A stretch of 64,000 nt of DNA, from positions 29,694,990-29,758,989 of the forward strand of contig NC_092013.1 of the NCBI RefSeq assembly GCF_042242105.1, in the 5' to 3' direction. This document shows positions 1 to 12,152 of the stretch, piece after piece. Every line of letters starts with the position of its first letter. Position 1 is the stretch's first letter. Source of the stretch: Pempheris klunzingeri (Eukaryota > Chordata > Actinopteri > Acropomatiformes > Pempheridae). Made by a program: the position numbers and the translations under genes. The notes beneath the pieces were generated by a model that worked only from the letters and a program-made list of their open reading frames with translations, was not told the DNA's origin and searched no databases.

Positions 1-2500
1 AGCAGCATGAAGCTGAACTGTCGAACTGGAAACAGTGAGCGCCCTGAGGGCGAGGGAAGTGACCGAGCAGCGGTTGAAATTCCATATCTCTCCCAGAGAC
101 CTTATCCAAGTTTATCTATCATCCCCCTTGTCAACACAACACTACTTGTTAATGGGCCCAAGCTAATACAGCAGTTAGCCCTGTGTAACCTACACGCCTA
201 TCCCCCAGAGGAGCCACGAGGAAAACTCACACCACAAACAAGCAGAGCAGCACGAGGCCGCTGAGACGTTCTCGCCCAGATAAAAGCCCCTCATTGAGAA
301 AAACACAAGTAACAATGCATTATAGTCACACTGGAGCAGAGCCCAGAGTCTTCCGCTGTGAATATCACCTTTAATATTACCCTCTCTGTGATGGAGAAAC
401 TCTATAAATAACAGAGTCTCAGTTGGCTTCACTGTTGGGTTTCTACCAGAAGGGGAGACTTATGTGTGGCTGCTCTGGTCCTGATCTTTTGCCTGACAAA
501 TATTCCACTGAGAAGTGGCTACAGCAATGTGCAGCAACACGCTGGCATACGTTCACCTCCACAGAAAGAGTGAAAGCTAAAGCATAATGTTATATGAAGG
601 AAGTTGTAGATGGAGTATGCTCAGAAAGGAAACGCAGCATAAATACTTCATTATTCTGCTTTTGATAACAGGGTACCAAGGAAATTTAAAAGTCTAAACT
701 GCTGTTATCAGCCGGCAGCCATGCCTACTTCTACCTGAAAAGGCTTCCTGTAATTATCTTTCTATCGGGCTGTGGAAAATCCGTTCCTTCACTTTACTGG
801 CAAAAACAACACAGGCCATGTGAGATTTAGACCATTTCATATCCGGATGTTATTTTGTAAGAGAGTCACAAAAAAAGAAACTTTGCTACTTCAACTGACA
901 TCATGGTCTTCCTCTAGGAATCTGGAGCGAAGAGCAGTCTAATCCAAGTCAGGCCAAGATTACACAAAGTCCCTGTGACACTGTGCTGACTTCATTTAGG
1001 AGGAATGGTGCAGAATGAGGTTTACTCCAATAGTGGAGACTTTGACAGCAGTATATTCTCATCATGAACAGGACAACACGCCAGGCGGGCTTTCACTCTA
1101 AGCCGTATTCCTGAATAGTGACATCAGCTCCAGCTATTGCATTGAAGTTACTGATTCCTTTGAAATATCCATTTTAAGGACTATGTGTCACTGATCAGCT
1201 CAGGTGAATGAGAGACCAGATGATTGGTACGAAGTTTCCTTCACCTTGCTTCCTCCAGGTGTTTGATGCAGTTACATCCATCTGAAATGAAGAGAGTATC
1301 ACACCTTTTCATGGCTCAATGCCCACAGACATCAACCCAGTCAGTCAACCCCTCCATTAAATGGACCAGAGGAGAATTCTTCAGTGTCTCCACTGACCAA
1401 TCTTTAGTTGTGTAAGAGCACCTTTTCATATATACACACTTCCTTCAGGTCAGACTTTGTTGTCCTGTAATTTGTCCTGCACTTCGGTTCATGACTAAAT
1501 GCTTGGTTAACTAATGACATTTCCATCAGCTTTAGCTGTACTTCAGTGCTAAGTAACAAATGTCACACAATAACACAAACTAATCGATCAAGGCAGTAGA
1601 CCATCGACTCCTCTAAGGTAAAATCCCTGTTTTAGTGAATGTAGTCTGGTGTGTGTGCTGTTTGTGGTTAAACCAAAAGGATCTTCCAGGTCTCTCTCTG
1701 TAGGGATCCTTTCCATGATGCTATCACACACTTAGAATAACACTCTGAGCCTGTCAGTGGATCAAACAAGCTCTTTTAGTGGCTTGTTTGGTGGCTGCTG
1801 GCTGAGGTGATCTACTGGACCACTTCCAGTCATTTAGACACCAGAATATGGACAAATATTACCCACGTTTAAAAATACTACCTGCAATGTAATGAATGAA
1901 AATGCTCCCTCAGCTGAACTGTCTCCAATGAGCACCAGGGTTCAAACACTCTGTCTGACATGCTGTCTGAAATGAGCGTTCAGTCAAAAGGAATGGACGT
2001 CCTCTCTTGTGAGCTGGGTTTCAGACTAAATGTGTGATGCTGCCTTGTGTTGGTCCTTTGGATCCATACAATCCATCTAAATGTTGAAGGTTACCTGTAC
2101 CTTGGCCTTGAACTCGTCCTGCTGGTGTTCACTCATTAATCTACTGGTTATTTCTGCGTACAGCCTGGTAACATGCTAAAATGTCAGATTTCCATAACCG
2201 AGGTGAGCGCCAGCTCAGTACGGCCTTAAACACAAGAGACCTTTCTTCCATAAACCCCTCACAGTCAATCAGTCAGTGCGTCTCAGTTTCCAGGACTTGA
2301 CAATATTTTCACATTCCTCTCTGGTGAATCATTGTATTCCCCTCCAGGTCTCAGACGGTTTATCTGCAGTCTTGCTGCAACAATTTCCTTTATTTACAAA
2401 CTGCAAATCAAACTTATTGCCTGTTATCAGCTTCTCTTAGGCTGAAAATTCCCAGATCAGCAGAATAAATGGAAGTCAAATCTGCAGAATTTCATACCAC
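1..2500. other. No gene seen, left flank
   Basis: Six-frame reading shows only short open frames without family resemblance and without chained splice sites. The stretch lies downstream of the 3' end of the minus-strand bin2 gene. Its only recognisable content is one copy of a dispersed repeat at about 1565-1836, described separately. Confidence 0.5.
1565..1836. repeat. Dispersed repeat family A, copy 1
   Basis: About 220 bases, from TAAAATCCCTGTTTTAG near 1620 to GTCATTTAGACACCAG near 1845, are almost identical to 38690-38910. The core contains AAAGGATC and, 21 bases on, GATCCTTT, which can fold as a hairpin. The right end resembles the terminal inverted repeat of the 38.5-kb copy (gatctactggacca then gtcattta). 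The left end is diverged or truncated, so the start is approximate. It is probably a non-autonomous DNA element; I could not assign the superfamily. Confidence 0.6.
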
Positions 2501-2527
2501 AACATCCGTTTTTCTGTTATTTACAAC

Positions 2528-2533
2528 TTTATT
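2528..2533 (-). terminator. Candidate bin2 poly(A) signal
   Basis: The complement reads AATAAA, about 420 bases downstream of the bin2 stop. A second tttatt near 2389-2394 is an alternative. Position fits a short 3' UTR that would carry the CA repeat at 2782-2915. Transcript data are not available here. Confidence 0.45.
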
Positions 2534-2780
2534 CGGACATTTTATACAAGATCATATCATTATAAAGATTCACAGTTTCACAGAAAGTTAAAATTTAAAA
2601 ATACAAAAAGAGGAAAAATACTGTAACATTTAACAATCCAAAGGTCTCTTACAAAACGCTCTGAAGCTCAGTCACTTTTGTTCCACAAGTTGCAAAATCG
2701 ATGCATGTGAGCAACCACGTGTTTGTTTGTCACGTCATCTGTTTGTACAGCCTCAGCACCCAAAGCATATGGGTTCACTC

Positions 2781-2781
<1 letters not shown>

Positions 2782-2816
<35 letters not shown>

Positions 2817-2831
2817 AGTGTGTGAGAGTGT

Positions 2832-2874
<43 letters not shown>

Positions 2875-2915
2875 TGTGTGTGAGTGTGTGTGAGTGTGTG
2901 TGTGTGTGTGGGGGA
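2782..2915. repeat. (TG)n microsatellite with TGAG interruptions
   Basis: Long TG run interrupted by GTGAGAGTG and GTGAGTG units. In the bin2 transcript (minus strand) it reads as a CA repeat and falls in the 3' UTR just after the stop codon. The open frames running through it are artefacts of the repeat. Confidence 0.9.
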
Positions 2916-2954
2916 GTGAGTCACCAATGCTCGGTGGAAGAAGAGACTGTTGCC

Positions 2955-4302
2955 TCACTCTGCCTGAACAGGCCGGATGAGTTTTTCCGAGAAGATCCCA
3001 GAGTGGTTTTGTAGATCCCTGTGCTGGTGCCAGCTCTCCTCCCTGATCCCCTTCACCAGGCCTTCCTGCTGCGCGAGAGACACACACACACACACACACA
3101 AAAATCTTGAGTTGAATTCACAAAGTGTCCCCTGTCACCAGGTCCTGAATGAGTTGAGCTGATTTCATGAACTAACTTATGTGTCCGCAGGTCACTGACA
3201 GGTGATTGGTCCGTGTCAGGGAATGTGAAATAAAGGAGGGACTAGACTGAATTAGATTAGAAAATATTCAATAAGTCAAATTAAACTCAAGTTAAATGTA
3301 AAAATTTAAATTAAAATAAAAAAGTAAGCAATTCAAATACATTTTATTAAATTGACATAATTTAGATTAAATTCAAAATTGTAATTAAATTTAAAAAAAT
3401 GAAATATTCAATCAAAAAAATAAATAAAATTATATTAAACCTTTAAATAACATTAAATTAGAAAATAATAAATAACACTAATTAAGAATAAAATCATATT
3501 AAAGTGTCATAGATGAAACAGAGTTCATTACTTTTGTGACATATATTCAAAAGCATTTCATTTGGTGACTGTGCACTCATAGATCTGTCAAAAGAAAAGC
3601 ACCTGCAGAGCACATTTGAGGTTTGAGGACTAATTCTCACAGACAGCAGAGATATTCCCCGTTCAGCAGCGCTGAAGTGCTACCAGACTGTTCAGACCTG
3701 CTGATTGGATCCTTATTAAACTCACCGACAGTCAAAATGTGCTTTTACAAACTCATGGTATCATGTTTCCTAAACAGGAGGAGGCCTGCAGGACACCACA
3801 GGACTGACTGAGAGCAGCTCTGACTGACCCAAAGCCTTTGGATGCTCTGTGAAAGCAGCCCCCTAATGCTAGCAGAGAGTTTTTAATTTAGACATTTGAA
3901 ACATTTCCTGCTGTCAGACTCCATTTTGTCTGAAGTGGAAATATGTCAGTGTGCCGTTTGTTTGGCCAGAAAAATTAGAACTCCTCACTCAACGAGGAAA
4001 AGAGCACGGACATGTGATGAAAAGATCATCAGCAGCAGGACGCACACATGGAAAACTCAAATCCACCCCACACTGTGGTCTAAAGAACACATCCAGGTTC
4101 AGACAGCAAAGACTTGAGAGGACATGCGTCACGTTGGATCTCTGAGGGGCCACAGGAAGTGAGCTCACACACTCACCTCCTGAGGGTCGGCGAGGACCAG
4201 GATCAGGTCTCCCTGGTCGAACTGGAGCAGGCCTTCTTCAGACGCTGCATGGCTCTCTAACGCCACCCCCTGGTGTAAAACACAGGTCACAACTATGAGG
4301 GG

Positions 4303-4377
<75 letters not shown>

Positions 4378-7300
4378 TTGTTTGTGCTGCTCACAGATCT
4401 GAAAAATGACACTTAAATGTCCAACAGTAGTTTTTAAAAATGCAACCATAAAGGACATTTTATTCACCTCCTAGGTGTTGGAGTGAGAGTGGAAATCTCA
4501 GACAGATATTTTATAAGCTCGACATACTAAACTATGACTGAACCTTTAAATTTACTTGAAAAACTCAGATGGCACTATGGGTGGGAGAGCATAAATACAG
4601 CTTCTTCACTAAAGCAGAGGTGAAATGAGTGATCAGTAGCAGTACATCAAAAGACTAGCGTACTTGTATTTATCATGAGTTATAGTTTGTTTGCTTTTGT
4701 GTTTTATTGTTCGAATGGTCGATAAACTGCTTTTAACAGCATATGAGTAAACTGAAATCACACACACACACAGTATGTAGGTATGTGAACTAGTTTTAGT
4801 CAGTCTGTTAAAGTGAGACTAGCTAACTTCTAAAATACACGTCTGACAAATGAAAAGTTAAACATTAGCAGTAAAAACACATTTTACACTAACAAACAAA
4901 CTAATTTCCAGCCTCACTGAGTCAATCTTGTCATCTGAAAGAGTAAACGAACCAACATCCTCCTTTAATCCCAGCTGTGTACCTTGTACAGGAAGCCTGG
5001 TGGGTTGGATGAAGTGGACTCAGCTCCTGAGTCGCCGTCTTGTGTCTCCTCCTGCTCCTCCTCTGCGTGTGAGTGGGGGGGTCCGTCTACGGAGCGGCGG
5101 AAGGAGCGGCGAGGGGCCGGAACGGGTGCAGGCTTGTTCTCTGCCTCCTCTGACGGTGGATCACTCACCTTCTCCTGCTCTGGACTCTGTGGGGCATCAC
5201 TGTCTGCAGAGTCAGAGGGATTGGACACTTCCTGACCCGCAGCCTCTGACTTTGCTACTCCCACCCCGGAGTCGTCCGAATGGCTTGCAGCAAGTTCTGC
5301 CTCTTCCTCCGCCTCCGCTGCCTCCTCCACCTCCTCCACCTCCTCCACCTCCTCCACACTCCCTGAGCTCCTGTCGCTGCTCTCATTGCCGCACACCGAC
5401 TGCCTCTTGGGTGTGTTGGTGCCGCTGGAGCTGAGGTCAGAGTCTGACGAGTTGACGTCTTTGGATGAGACGCTGCTTTCTTCTGGTAGGCTGGTGTCCT
5501 CAGAGATACTCTGAGTCTGTAGGGCGGGGGGAGAGGGAGTGCCGTTTTTTTCATTTTCGGCAGGAGAATGGATGGAGACGTGGTCGGCGGGGAAAGCTGT
5601 ATTGCAGGGGATGGGATTGGAGATGACCAGGGACTTTCTCTTCTTGGACTTGGCTGATGTGCTATTTGAGGACGAAGTACATTTGTTATTTTTGAACTTG
5701 GATTCAGCGTTTTGTACAGTCTGCCTTTATTAGGACTCCAGCTTTTGGCAATGCTGAGCGCCTCATGTTTTTCTGATGCATGTGCCTTGTGTTTTGCAGG
5801 ATGCCATGAATGCCTGAAGAAGACTGTAAACTAGAGACTGAGAGCAGAAACTCATGAGGAAAAGGTTCACAGAGCTGATAAATCAGGAGAGAAGTCGCCT
5901 CATTTTCTCATTGACTTCTATCCAATCAGACTTCTGTTTGGAGCCAGAAGCTATGTCCACTTCTTTTCTTCTATATTATATTCTTTTTTCTTTTATACAG
6001 TTTGAGGAATTTACCTCAGAATCAGTGCGGCAAGTTACCAAGCTAACAACATCACTAATCAGGTGACAGGTCGTCATAACTACACTAACAAAAGTATGTC
6101 ACTATGAACATAAGGTGCGTATATAGCTAGCTAATCGCTTGTGTGTGTAGGTGTGTGTTATTTGTAAACCAGGTAAGACCTCCTTGTTGGGAGCACTAAC
6201 CACAGATGAGGAAGCACAGTGCCTCACCTGTTCAGACCCTTGATGATGAAAGCTTTTCCCGAGTGTTGAGTCTCCAGCTTCTTCATCACATTGTACAGCT
6301 CACGGTTCAGCTGTAACACAAACACCATGCCTTTAAATAACGCCTCACAGTAATGATGCAGGGAGTGAGTAAATAAAGAGATCTGTGTCATATCTTACCA
6401 CGCTCATTTCCTTGTAGAAGACGTCTCTCAGGTTGGATATGTTTTGGAACACCGTCACATAACAGCCTATCCGGCTACAGAGACAGAGACGACTCACAGT
6501 TTGTCTTTCACTTCATCCACATCACCATCTTCTTCAGTTCAGCTGATATGTTACAGTCCACACTCTGCCTGGACTAAATCTGTCTGAGCCAAAGGTTTGT
6601 TTTTCTCCCCAAAGTGCTAACGCTAATAATTTGCAACCTTTTGCTCAGATTAATGACACACAGACGACTAACCTGCTGATTCACACACAGATATTCTATT
6701 TGTACTTATCGTGATCCAAAAGTCCACAGTGAAGGACGGCCAGCCATACCTCTGATGGAGAACAGGCAGCTCTTCCCTCAGCTCGTTATTTATTTCTTCA
6801 AAGACATTCTGGGCTTTGTTGAACTCCTCCTCAGCCTGTTCAAGAGGATTTGAAAGCAGATCTTTAAGAACTTACAGTCCAAACCGGCTCTTACTGTACG
6901 TGCTGTAACACTCATTCTACCTTTGATATTTTGGCTTCATCCTTTTTCTTGGCGCTCTGCAGCGCTTCCAGGTGGTGTCGCGCTGAGTCGTAGTCCACCA
7001 GCTTGCGACCGCGTTTTGCCACTCGTTCCTGAAACACAGAGCAGAGTTCACCAGTGAGCGGATGGACGATCCCTGGTGATATCTAAGAGACCCGAAAGCC
7101 ATTCGAGTGCAGCTCAGCAGGAAGTGATCCAAGTGGAGAAGCATCAGGTTACCTTGACCTCAGGGAACTGGCTCGTATAGTTCTCCATGGTGCGAACAAT
7201 CTGGTCACTTAGTTTCTCCTCGTAATCGTTCCACAACAAGTCTTCACTCTAAGAGAAACAGTTGTAACACATCAATGCAGCTGCCAAGATACTAGACGAG

Positions 7301-10300
7301 AAGGATACGAGCACTGTTGCACAATATGAAAAGCTTGACTCACTTAAACGAACAATGTGGAGCAACTTCATTAAAGCTAGTGTTGTTAGCAGTCCTTTAT
7401 CATTAAATAGTAAGAAAGAAAATCTTTGGGGAAATATCAGAAATGCTCCTTTTTGTCTCAGTCGGCTGGAGGGGAGTGTCCCAATCTGTTTCCAGCAGGG
7501 GAACAAGACACAGTAAACAAACTTGCTCTGTAGTCAACATCTGATGTGACGCAGTGTGCTGGTAGTGGTGCTGAAAGGTTAAAGGACCACTCCAGCATCT
7601 ATCCAGACCCCAAGGGACATCTGCAGGTATGTTCATTTGGCCTGCAGACTGACGTTAGCAGAACACTTTTTAACTGTTTGTTTAGTTTCTTGTTAGGGTT
7701 AGGGTCATCTAGCTGAGGTGCAGGATGAGATGTGGTCATGTTTGTCAGCTAGGTAACGAGGGGACTTTAGCAGGAGTCTGGGTCTTGTGTTGTGCAGCAG
7801 ACTGTTGTCTGGTTCAGCTGTAATAGAACATGGGCATGGTAACGTGGGCATGATAACGTGGACATGGTAACGTGGGCATGATAACGTGGGCATGATAACG
7901 TGGGCATGATAACGTGGGCATGATAACATGGGCATGATAACATGGGCATGATTTGCCAGGCAGAAGTGTGTTTAGCTTGTTGTGGAGTTTTGCCCCCAAA
8001 CAGTAAAACAACACAGATGCTGACAGCTTGACACTGGTTTAAAGTTATAATCTCAAAGATTTTCATTTAAATAAATGTAAATTTGAGTAAAAGTCACGAT
8101 GCATCGTCGAATGATTTAACACGATGGTGACTGAGCCTATGAACCACTGACGAAAGCTTTGCATTTGTAGAACTATGAATTCCATCTGTGGCAAAATTAC
8201 CAGGAAAAATTACAAGCCACAAACAGTGAGACGTTTTCCGTCACCCAGTGGTTGGTCTGGCAGGTCTCTGCACGCATTGTGAGCAAACGGTTACGATGGC
8301 CCAACAAACAAAAGAAGACTGATGAGTACAGATGATGAAATCTAAGAAACAAATCTGATGTTCAGATGAAGGCAAACAGTGAAGACCATCGCTGAGGTCA
8401 CTCTTTGGATCTCTGGATCAGTGAGCTCCACAAACACATCTACAAACACCACTTATCGCCGTAGGAGCCGTCAAACAGAACAAAACAGAGCTCTTTGAGA
8501 CTCTTCCTTTAACTTCAGCTGCACATACTGTATATGCCTGTTGGTGAAATTAAACATTTATTTTCCTGCTTAAATGGAAGTGATTTTATCCACTGATCTG
8601 GTTTCCAGACTGCAGTCTGAGCAAACGTTCATATAAACACATCATTGACATACATCCGTAATGACAGCGAGGTCCTCCACTCCATTCCAGTCCGGTTCGT
8701 AGATGTCTCGCAGCGTCTGGGACAGCCGCTTGGACGTCTCGTGCACGGCTGTGGAAAGGAGAAAGGAAAAAACAAATCTTAGAATGTAATCATGACTCCA
8801 TGAGGATCGACTTATCATCCAGCATCAGCAGGGCAGCACATTGTGCCGACATTGTTTTTAGGGTTTGTGGCACTGCTGCTACACCCACACCAAGAAGGTC
8901 AGAACAACAGTGGTTTCCTGACCGGAGCTCACAGTGCAGCAGCAATAGCTGACAACACAAGAACCCAACGGCTTCACACACATGAATCATACATGCGATG
9001 CTGCGTTTGCTCTTTTCACTGCAGGCTTTTATTTATTCTTGTACAACATGGCAACGCAGACTGAATTGCAAAAGTCCACACAGAATCCAAGAATAGAAAA
9101 AATTCACTTCCCTAAAACTCTCCGGAGCAAAGAGAGTAATTCTGTTAACACTGTTGTGTTCCTACACATGCTTCAAAACCTACCTTTCACTGCTGTGTAG
9201 TAGGCTTTGACGTCCTTAAACAGCCTGTTCCCATCGCTCTGTGTGCAGAAGTACAAGGTAGAGGTTACATTCAGTGGCACCGTATCTCTGTGGCCGATCT
9301 GAGCCTCTTATGCTTCATCATTATGAAGGCAGCGTTTCTGTTGGACTGCCTTCTTTTGCAGAATAACTTTTTCTGCAAGTCCAAACTGCATGTAATCCAC
9401 AAAACCTGACCGTCTGAACGCAAGGTCGGGTTTAAAGTAAGCAGCAATCACAACACTTGATGTGGTGATGGTGAAGTGAAAGCGTCCACTTCCTTCCTGT
9501 TTGCTCCTCATCAGTTTCCCTCCAATATGTACTGTTGTTTTTGTGTTTAACACCGAATGAGCTTTGAGCAGCTTAGAAATTAACCTTTAACTTTTGTTCG
9601 ACAGCAGTTTGTGGCCACGAGTGAGTGTAGAGAAGAGGCATGTAGTGAGTGTACTGATCCAGAAACGTCTTCCCAATAAAAAGAATATCTATTTGTTCTT
9701 TGCTAACATTTTTGTGTTAGTTTTACACAGAGTAAAGGGGGGGGGGGGTTACTGCTTTTAGATTAGATTATCTGCTTTTAAATCTTTTCAAAGACTTAAT
9801 CTTGGTCCTAATACATATTATGAGTTCATTAGCATGTGAGTAACCCCCAAAAACTGATACCTCATTTCTTCCAGTATCATGTTCAATGCTTGCATATGGA
9901 GATCTGGAGGAGACGAAACAAGCTGTACTTTTGCAGAATGGATAAGAAAATGAGAGGGAGCTGCATCTAGTTTCAAGTATTTCCTGTTTTCAAGGCCGAG
10001 CTGATTGTCTGAACTTGTGGGTTGGCATCGCAACTCTGTTCTGTTTTGTTTTTAGAGCAGCAGATTTATGGTGGAGCCGTTTTAACGTCCATGCCCTTTA
10101 AAGGACTACCATGTAGAGACGTTCTCAGGACCAACAGGTTATATGTCCATCTACCTGTTGTTTGTTGAGGCTCTGGAAACATTGCTCAAACTGCTCGTCC
10201 TTGGTCTCCACGGTTTTTCCCAGTTTTTGAAGGACCTGTAACGACAGTCAGAGTTTCAGCATTAGATTAGATGAAGGTTCTGGTATTAATGAGTAGTGGA

Positions 10301-11912
10301 GGTAGATCAGTTAAAGGGGAACTCCGTCAATTTTCAATCAATCAAAGTGTGTTTCCAAGTGTATGGGAGTACTGCTGCAGGTGTGGAAAAGTTGTAGAAC
10401 ACATTTAGTGTCCAGAGGGAGCTGATGAATGAAAGTGTGTCCTAATGTGGAGGACAGATGACAGGTTATAAATCATGTGTATTATTTATGTCTGTTAACG
10501 GTGTTTACTTGTGTTTAATGTTTTATCTTCAGACTATCCACAGGCCATAATCTTTGTAGCTGCAACCTCCTTGCTAGCTCAGGCTTTGTGCAGCGCATTG
10601 TCCATCCATCTGGAGGGAAATGTGCTGTATATCTAAGTTTATCTTGCTCGCTGTTGTTGTAAATGTCAGCCAATAAGAAAGAAGAAACTGAGGTGCAGAA
10701 ACGCCAAACAAGATTTCAGGTCGTTTCTGCGCTGCGACGTCTCGTTACTTATTGGTCGACATAGACTCCATTAAAGCTCATGTTGGGATGCATGAGCCCA
10801 GCTGACTTAGTAGTCTAGCACAATTCATTACAATGGACTAACTCTCCATCTCCACGTACAGCAGCACACACTCCAGAGCCTCCCCCTAAAGACAGACATG
10901 TCACGGTGTCCTTCACACTCCACTGCTGGATGAAAGCCTCAAATGACCTTTAACTTCAGATCTGTAACAAAGTCTCTCATTATCATGACTATCCTACCGC
11001 TTCCATGATAAAAATAAAAATAAATCCCAGAATAGGTTTAGAGTACATGCACATTTGTGTAACTGCTGTTTTGAGACGGAGCAGCGAAATCAAACAAGTC
11101 AACCACAAACGAGCGAGAGAGGCTCAGTGAGTGAGAGGAAGTGCAGTCAGGAAGTGGCAGCTTTTGTGTCTGCACACAGCTGTAGAGCACCGAACAACGC
11201 TGGTGCTCAGCCTGGGAAAGTCCAACCTACTGTTTTATTAATGCACGCAGGGGCAATCATTCAAATGGAGACAGTCACAACGTGCAGGAGACAGGGCAGG
11301 GAGCATGTGCTTTATAGCCCTGTACACCGAACGCTCCCCCTTCTCTTGTGGTCAGCACCACAGCTTCTTACACCGTCATGATGAGCTCCAGCACACAGGC
11401 CTGCTTCTACCCTCTAACCTGGGAGCGTCTCTCTGAGTCACAGCTTGGCACAGAGCTAGGTAACGGGACTGTGGGCTGGGAGAGCAGCAGCAGAAATAAG
11501 CAATTATTCTTACACACTGTCTCGTTTGACGGTTTCTACTGAGGAGAACAAAAGCAGCACCAAAGCAGCCCTCTGAGGGAGCTGCTGGTCCCTGTTTGGG
11601 AGCCTTGTTGTGAATCTCAGCAGTTACTTGAGGCTGCACCCCCTCAGATGAGCCTCATATCAGTTTTACACAGAACCCCCCATAGAGTCATTCTAAAGAA
11701 AAGTCTAAAAAAAGAAGCTTCAATAAGTCTGTCTGTGGCTCACCAAGCTGCTAACAGTGCGCACCTCTGAGGTTACATCGGCCCACAGTTACTTCAGTCA
11801 CTTGGTTTCCCTGGCTCACCTTCTCCTGAGCTCGATTCAGAGATTTCTGGACCCGTTTGGCGAGGAATCCGGCTCCGGCCTGGAGGTTTGGGCCCATCTT
11901 ATTCTCTGCCAT
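2955..11912 (-). CDS. bin2: BIN2-like N-BAR protein with degenerate C-terminal SH3
   Basis: Twelve coding exons on the complement: 11912-11820, 10235-10155, 9238-9184, 8748-8654, 7248-7153, 7028-6921, 6835-6750, 6474-6399, 6310-6228, 5661-4983, 4269-4177 and 3068-2955. All phases join, giving 552 residues. Residues 1-255 form the N-BAR domain: amphipathic helix 0 ([16 protein letters not shown]), then [19 protein letters not shown] and [20 protein letters not shown]. Motifs such as [11 protein letters not shown] and SNLRDVFY fit BIN2 better than BIN1 or amphiphysin. BAR dimers bind and curve membranes; mammalian BIN2 is known mainly from leukocytes. Exon 10 (residues 259-484) encodes a low-complexity Ser/acidic linker with a VEE repeat near 360 and a basic proline stretch, [13 protein letters not shown]. 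Residues 478-552 are an SH3-like module starting PPGFLYK, but the ALYDY, Trp and FPxNF positions are replaced. Mammalian BIN2 lacks SH3. No clathrin or AP2 motif was seen in the linker. Paralogue letter (a or b) cannot be decided. Confidence 0.9.
3079..3100. repeat. CA microsatellite forming the bin2 exon 12 acceptor tract
   Basis: On the minus strand this is a (TG)n run followed by TCTCTCGCGCAG, so the repeat directly occupies the pyrimidine-tract position of the last bin2 intron. Copy number could influence recognition of the final exon. Confidence 0.8.
4303..4374. repeat. (TA)n microsatellite beside bin2 exon 11
   Basis: About 70 bases of nearly pure TA. On the minus strand it ends about 34 bases upstream of the exon 11 acceptor at 4269, in the region where the branch point would normally lie. 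A run of A/T follows it. Confidence 0.9.
5319..5357 (-). repeat. Coding 9-base repeat, Glu-Glu-Val
   Basis: Four tandem copies of a GTGGAGGAG unit in bin2 exon 10, encoding V-E-E repeats from residue 360 and followed by another Glu/Ala-rich stretch. Unit length is a multiple of three, so copy-number change would keep the frame. Confidence 0.85.
7827..7952. repeat. 14-base minisatellite, about 9 copies
   Basis: Tandem units of CATGGGCATGATAA or close variants (CGTGGGCATGATAA, CGTGGACATGGTAA), spanning about 126 bases in the intron between bin2 exons 5 and 4. The open frames across it, with repeated SCPRYHAHV, come from the repeat. Confidence 0.9.
10305..11050. repeat. Probable old dispersed repeat in bin2 intron 1
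   Basis: From TTAAAGGGGAACTCCGTCA onwards the sequence resembles, from memory, a repeat found widely in fish introns (AACTCC..., AAGTGTATGGGAGTACTGC, GTGTCCAGAGGGAGCTGATG). The right border is unclear and no target duplication was identified. Assignment is by recollection only. Confidence 0.35.
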
Positions 11913-12040
11913 TGTCACTGTGTCTCTCGGTGTGTCCTCTCTGAGCGCAGTCCGCCTCCTGTCTGCTTCCTCTTCACCGAATTACTGCTTCACCGCGGCT
12001 CAGCTGCCTCCTCTATTCAAGGCGGCGGAGGTGGAGCAAG

Positions 12041-12063
12041 ACACACACACACACACACACCCA

Positions 12064-12120
<57 letters not shown>

Positions 12121-12152
12121 ACCCACACCCACACACACACACATACACACAC
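12041..12152. repeat. (CA)n microsatellite near the bin2 5' end
   Basis: CA repeat with CCCACAC interruptions, lying 130 bases upstream of the bin2 start codon, so in its 5' UTR or promoter. Poly-His/Thr open frames across it are artefacts. Confidence 0.9.

Noticed and set aside
2668-3099. 143-residue minus frame with poly-His/Thr
   Set aside because: Wrong frame of bin2 exon 12 plus the 3' UTR CA repeat.
4928-5554. Plus and minus frames over bin2 exon 10 with poly-Pro or poly-Arg
   Set aside because: Shadows of the GAG/CTC-rich coding repeat; only the frame that joins exons 9 and 11 is kept.
2955-11912. Amphiphysin (AMPH) or BIN1 as the identity of the first gene
   Set aside because: The SH3-like end first suggested these, but the BAR exons ([34 protein letters not shown] after the BAR) match BIN2.
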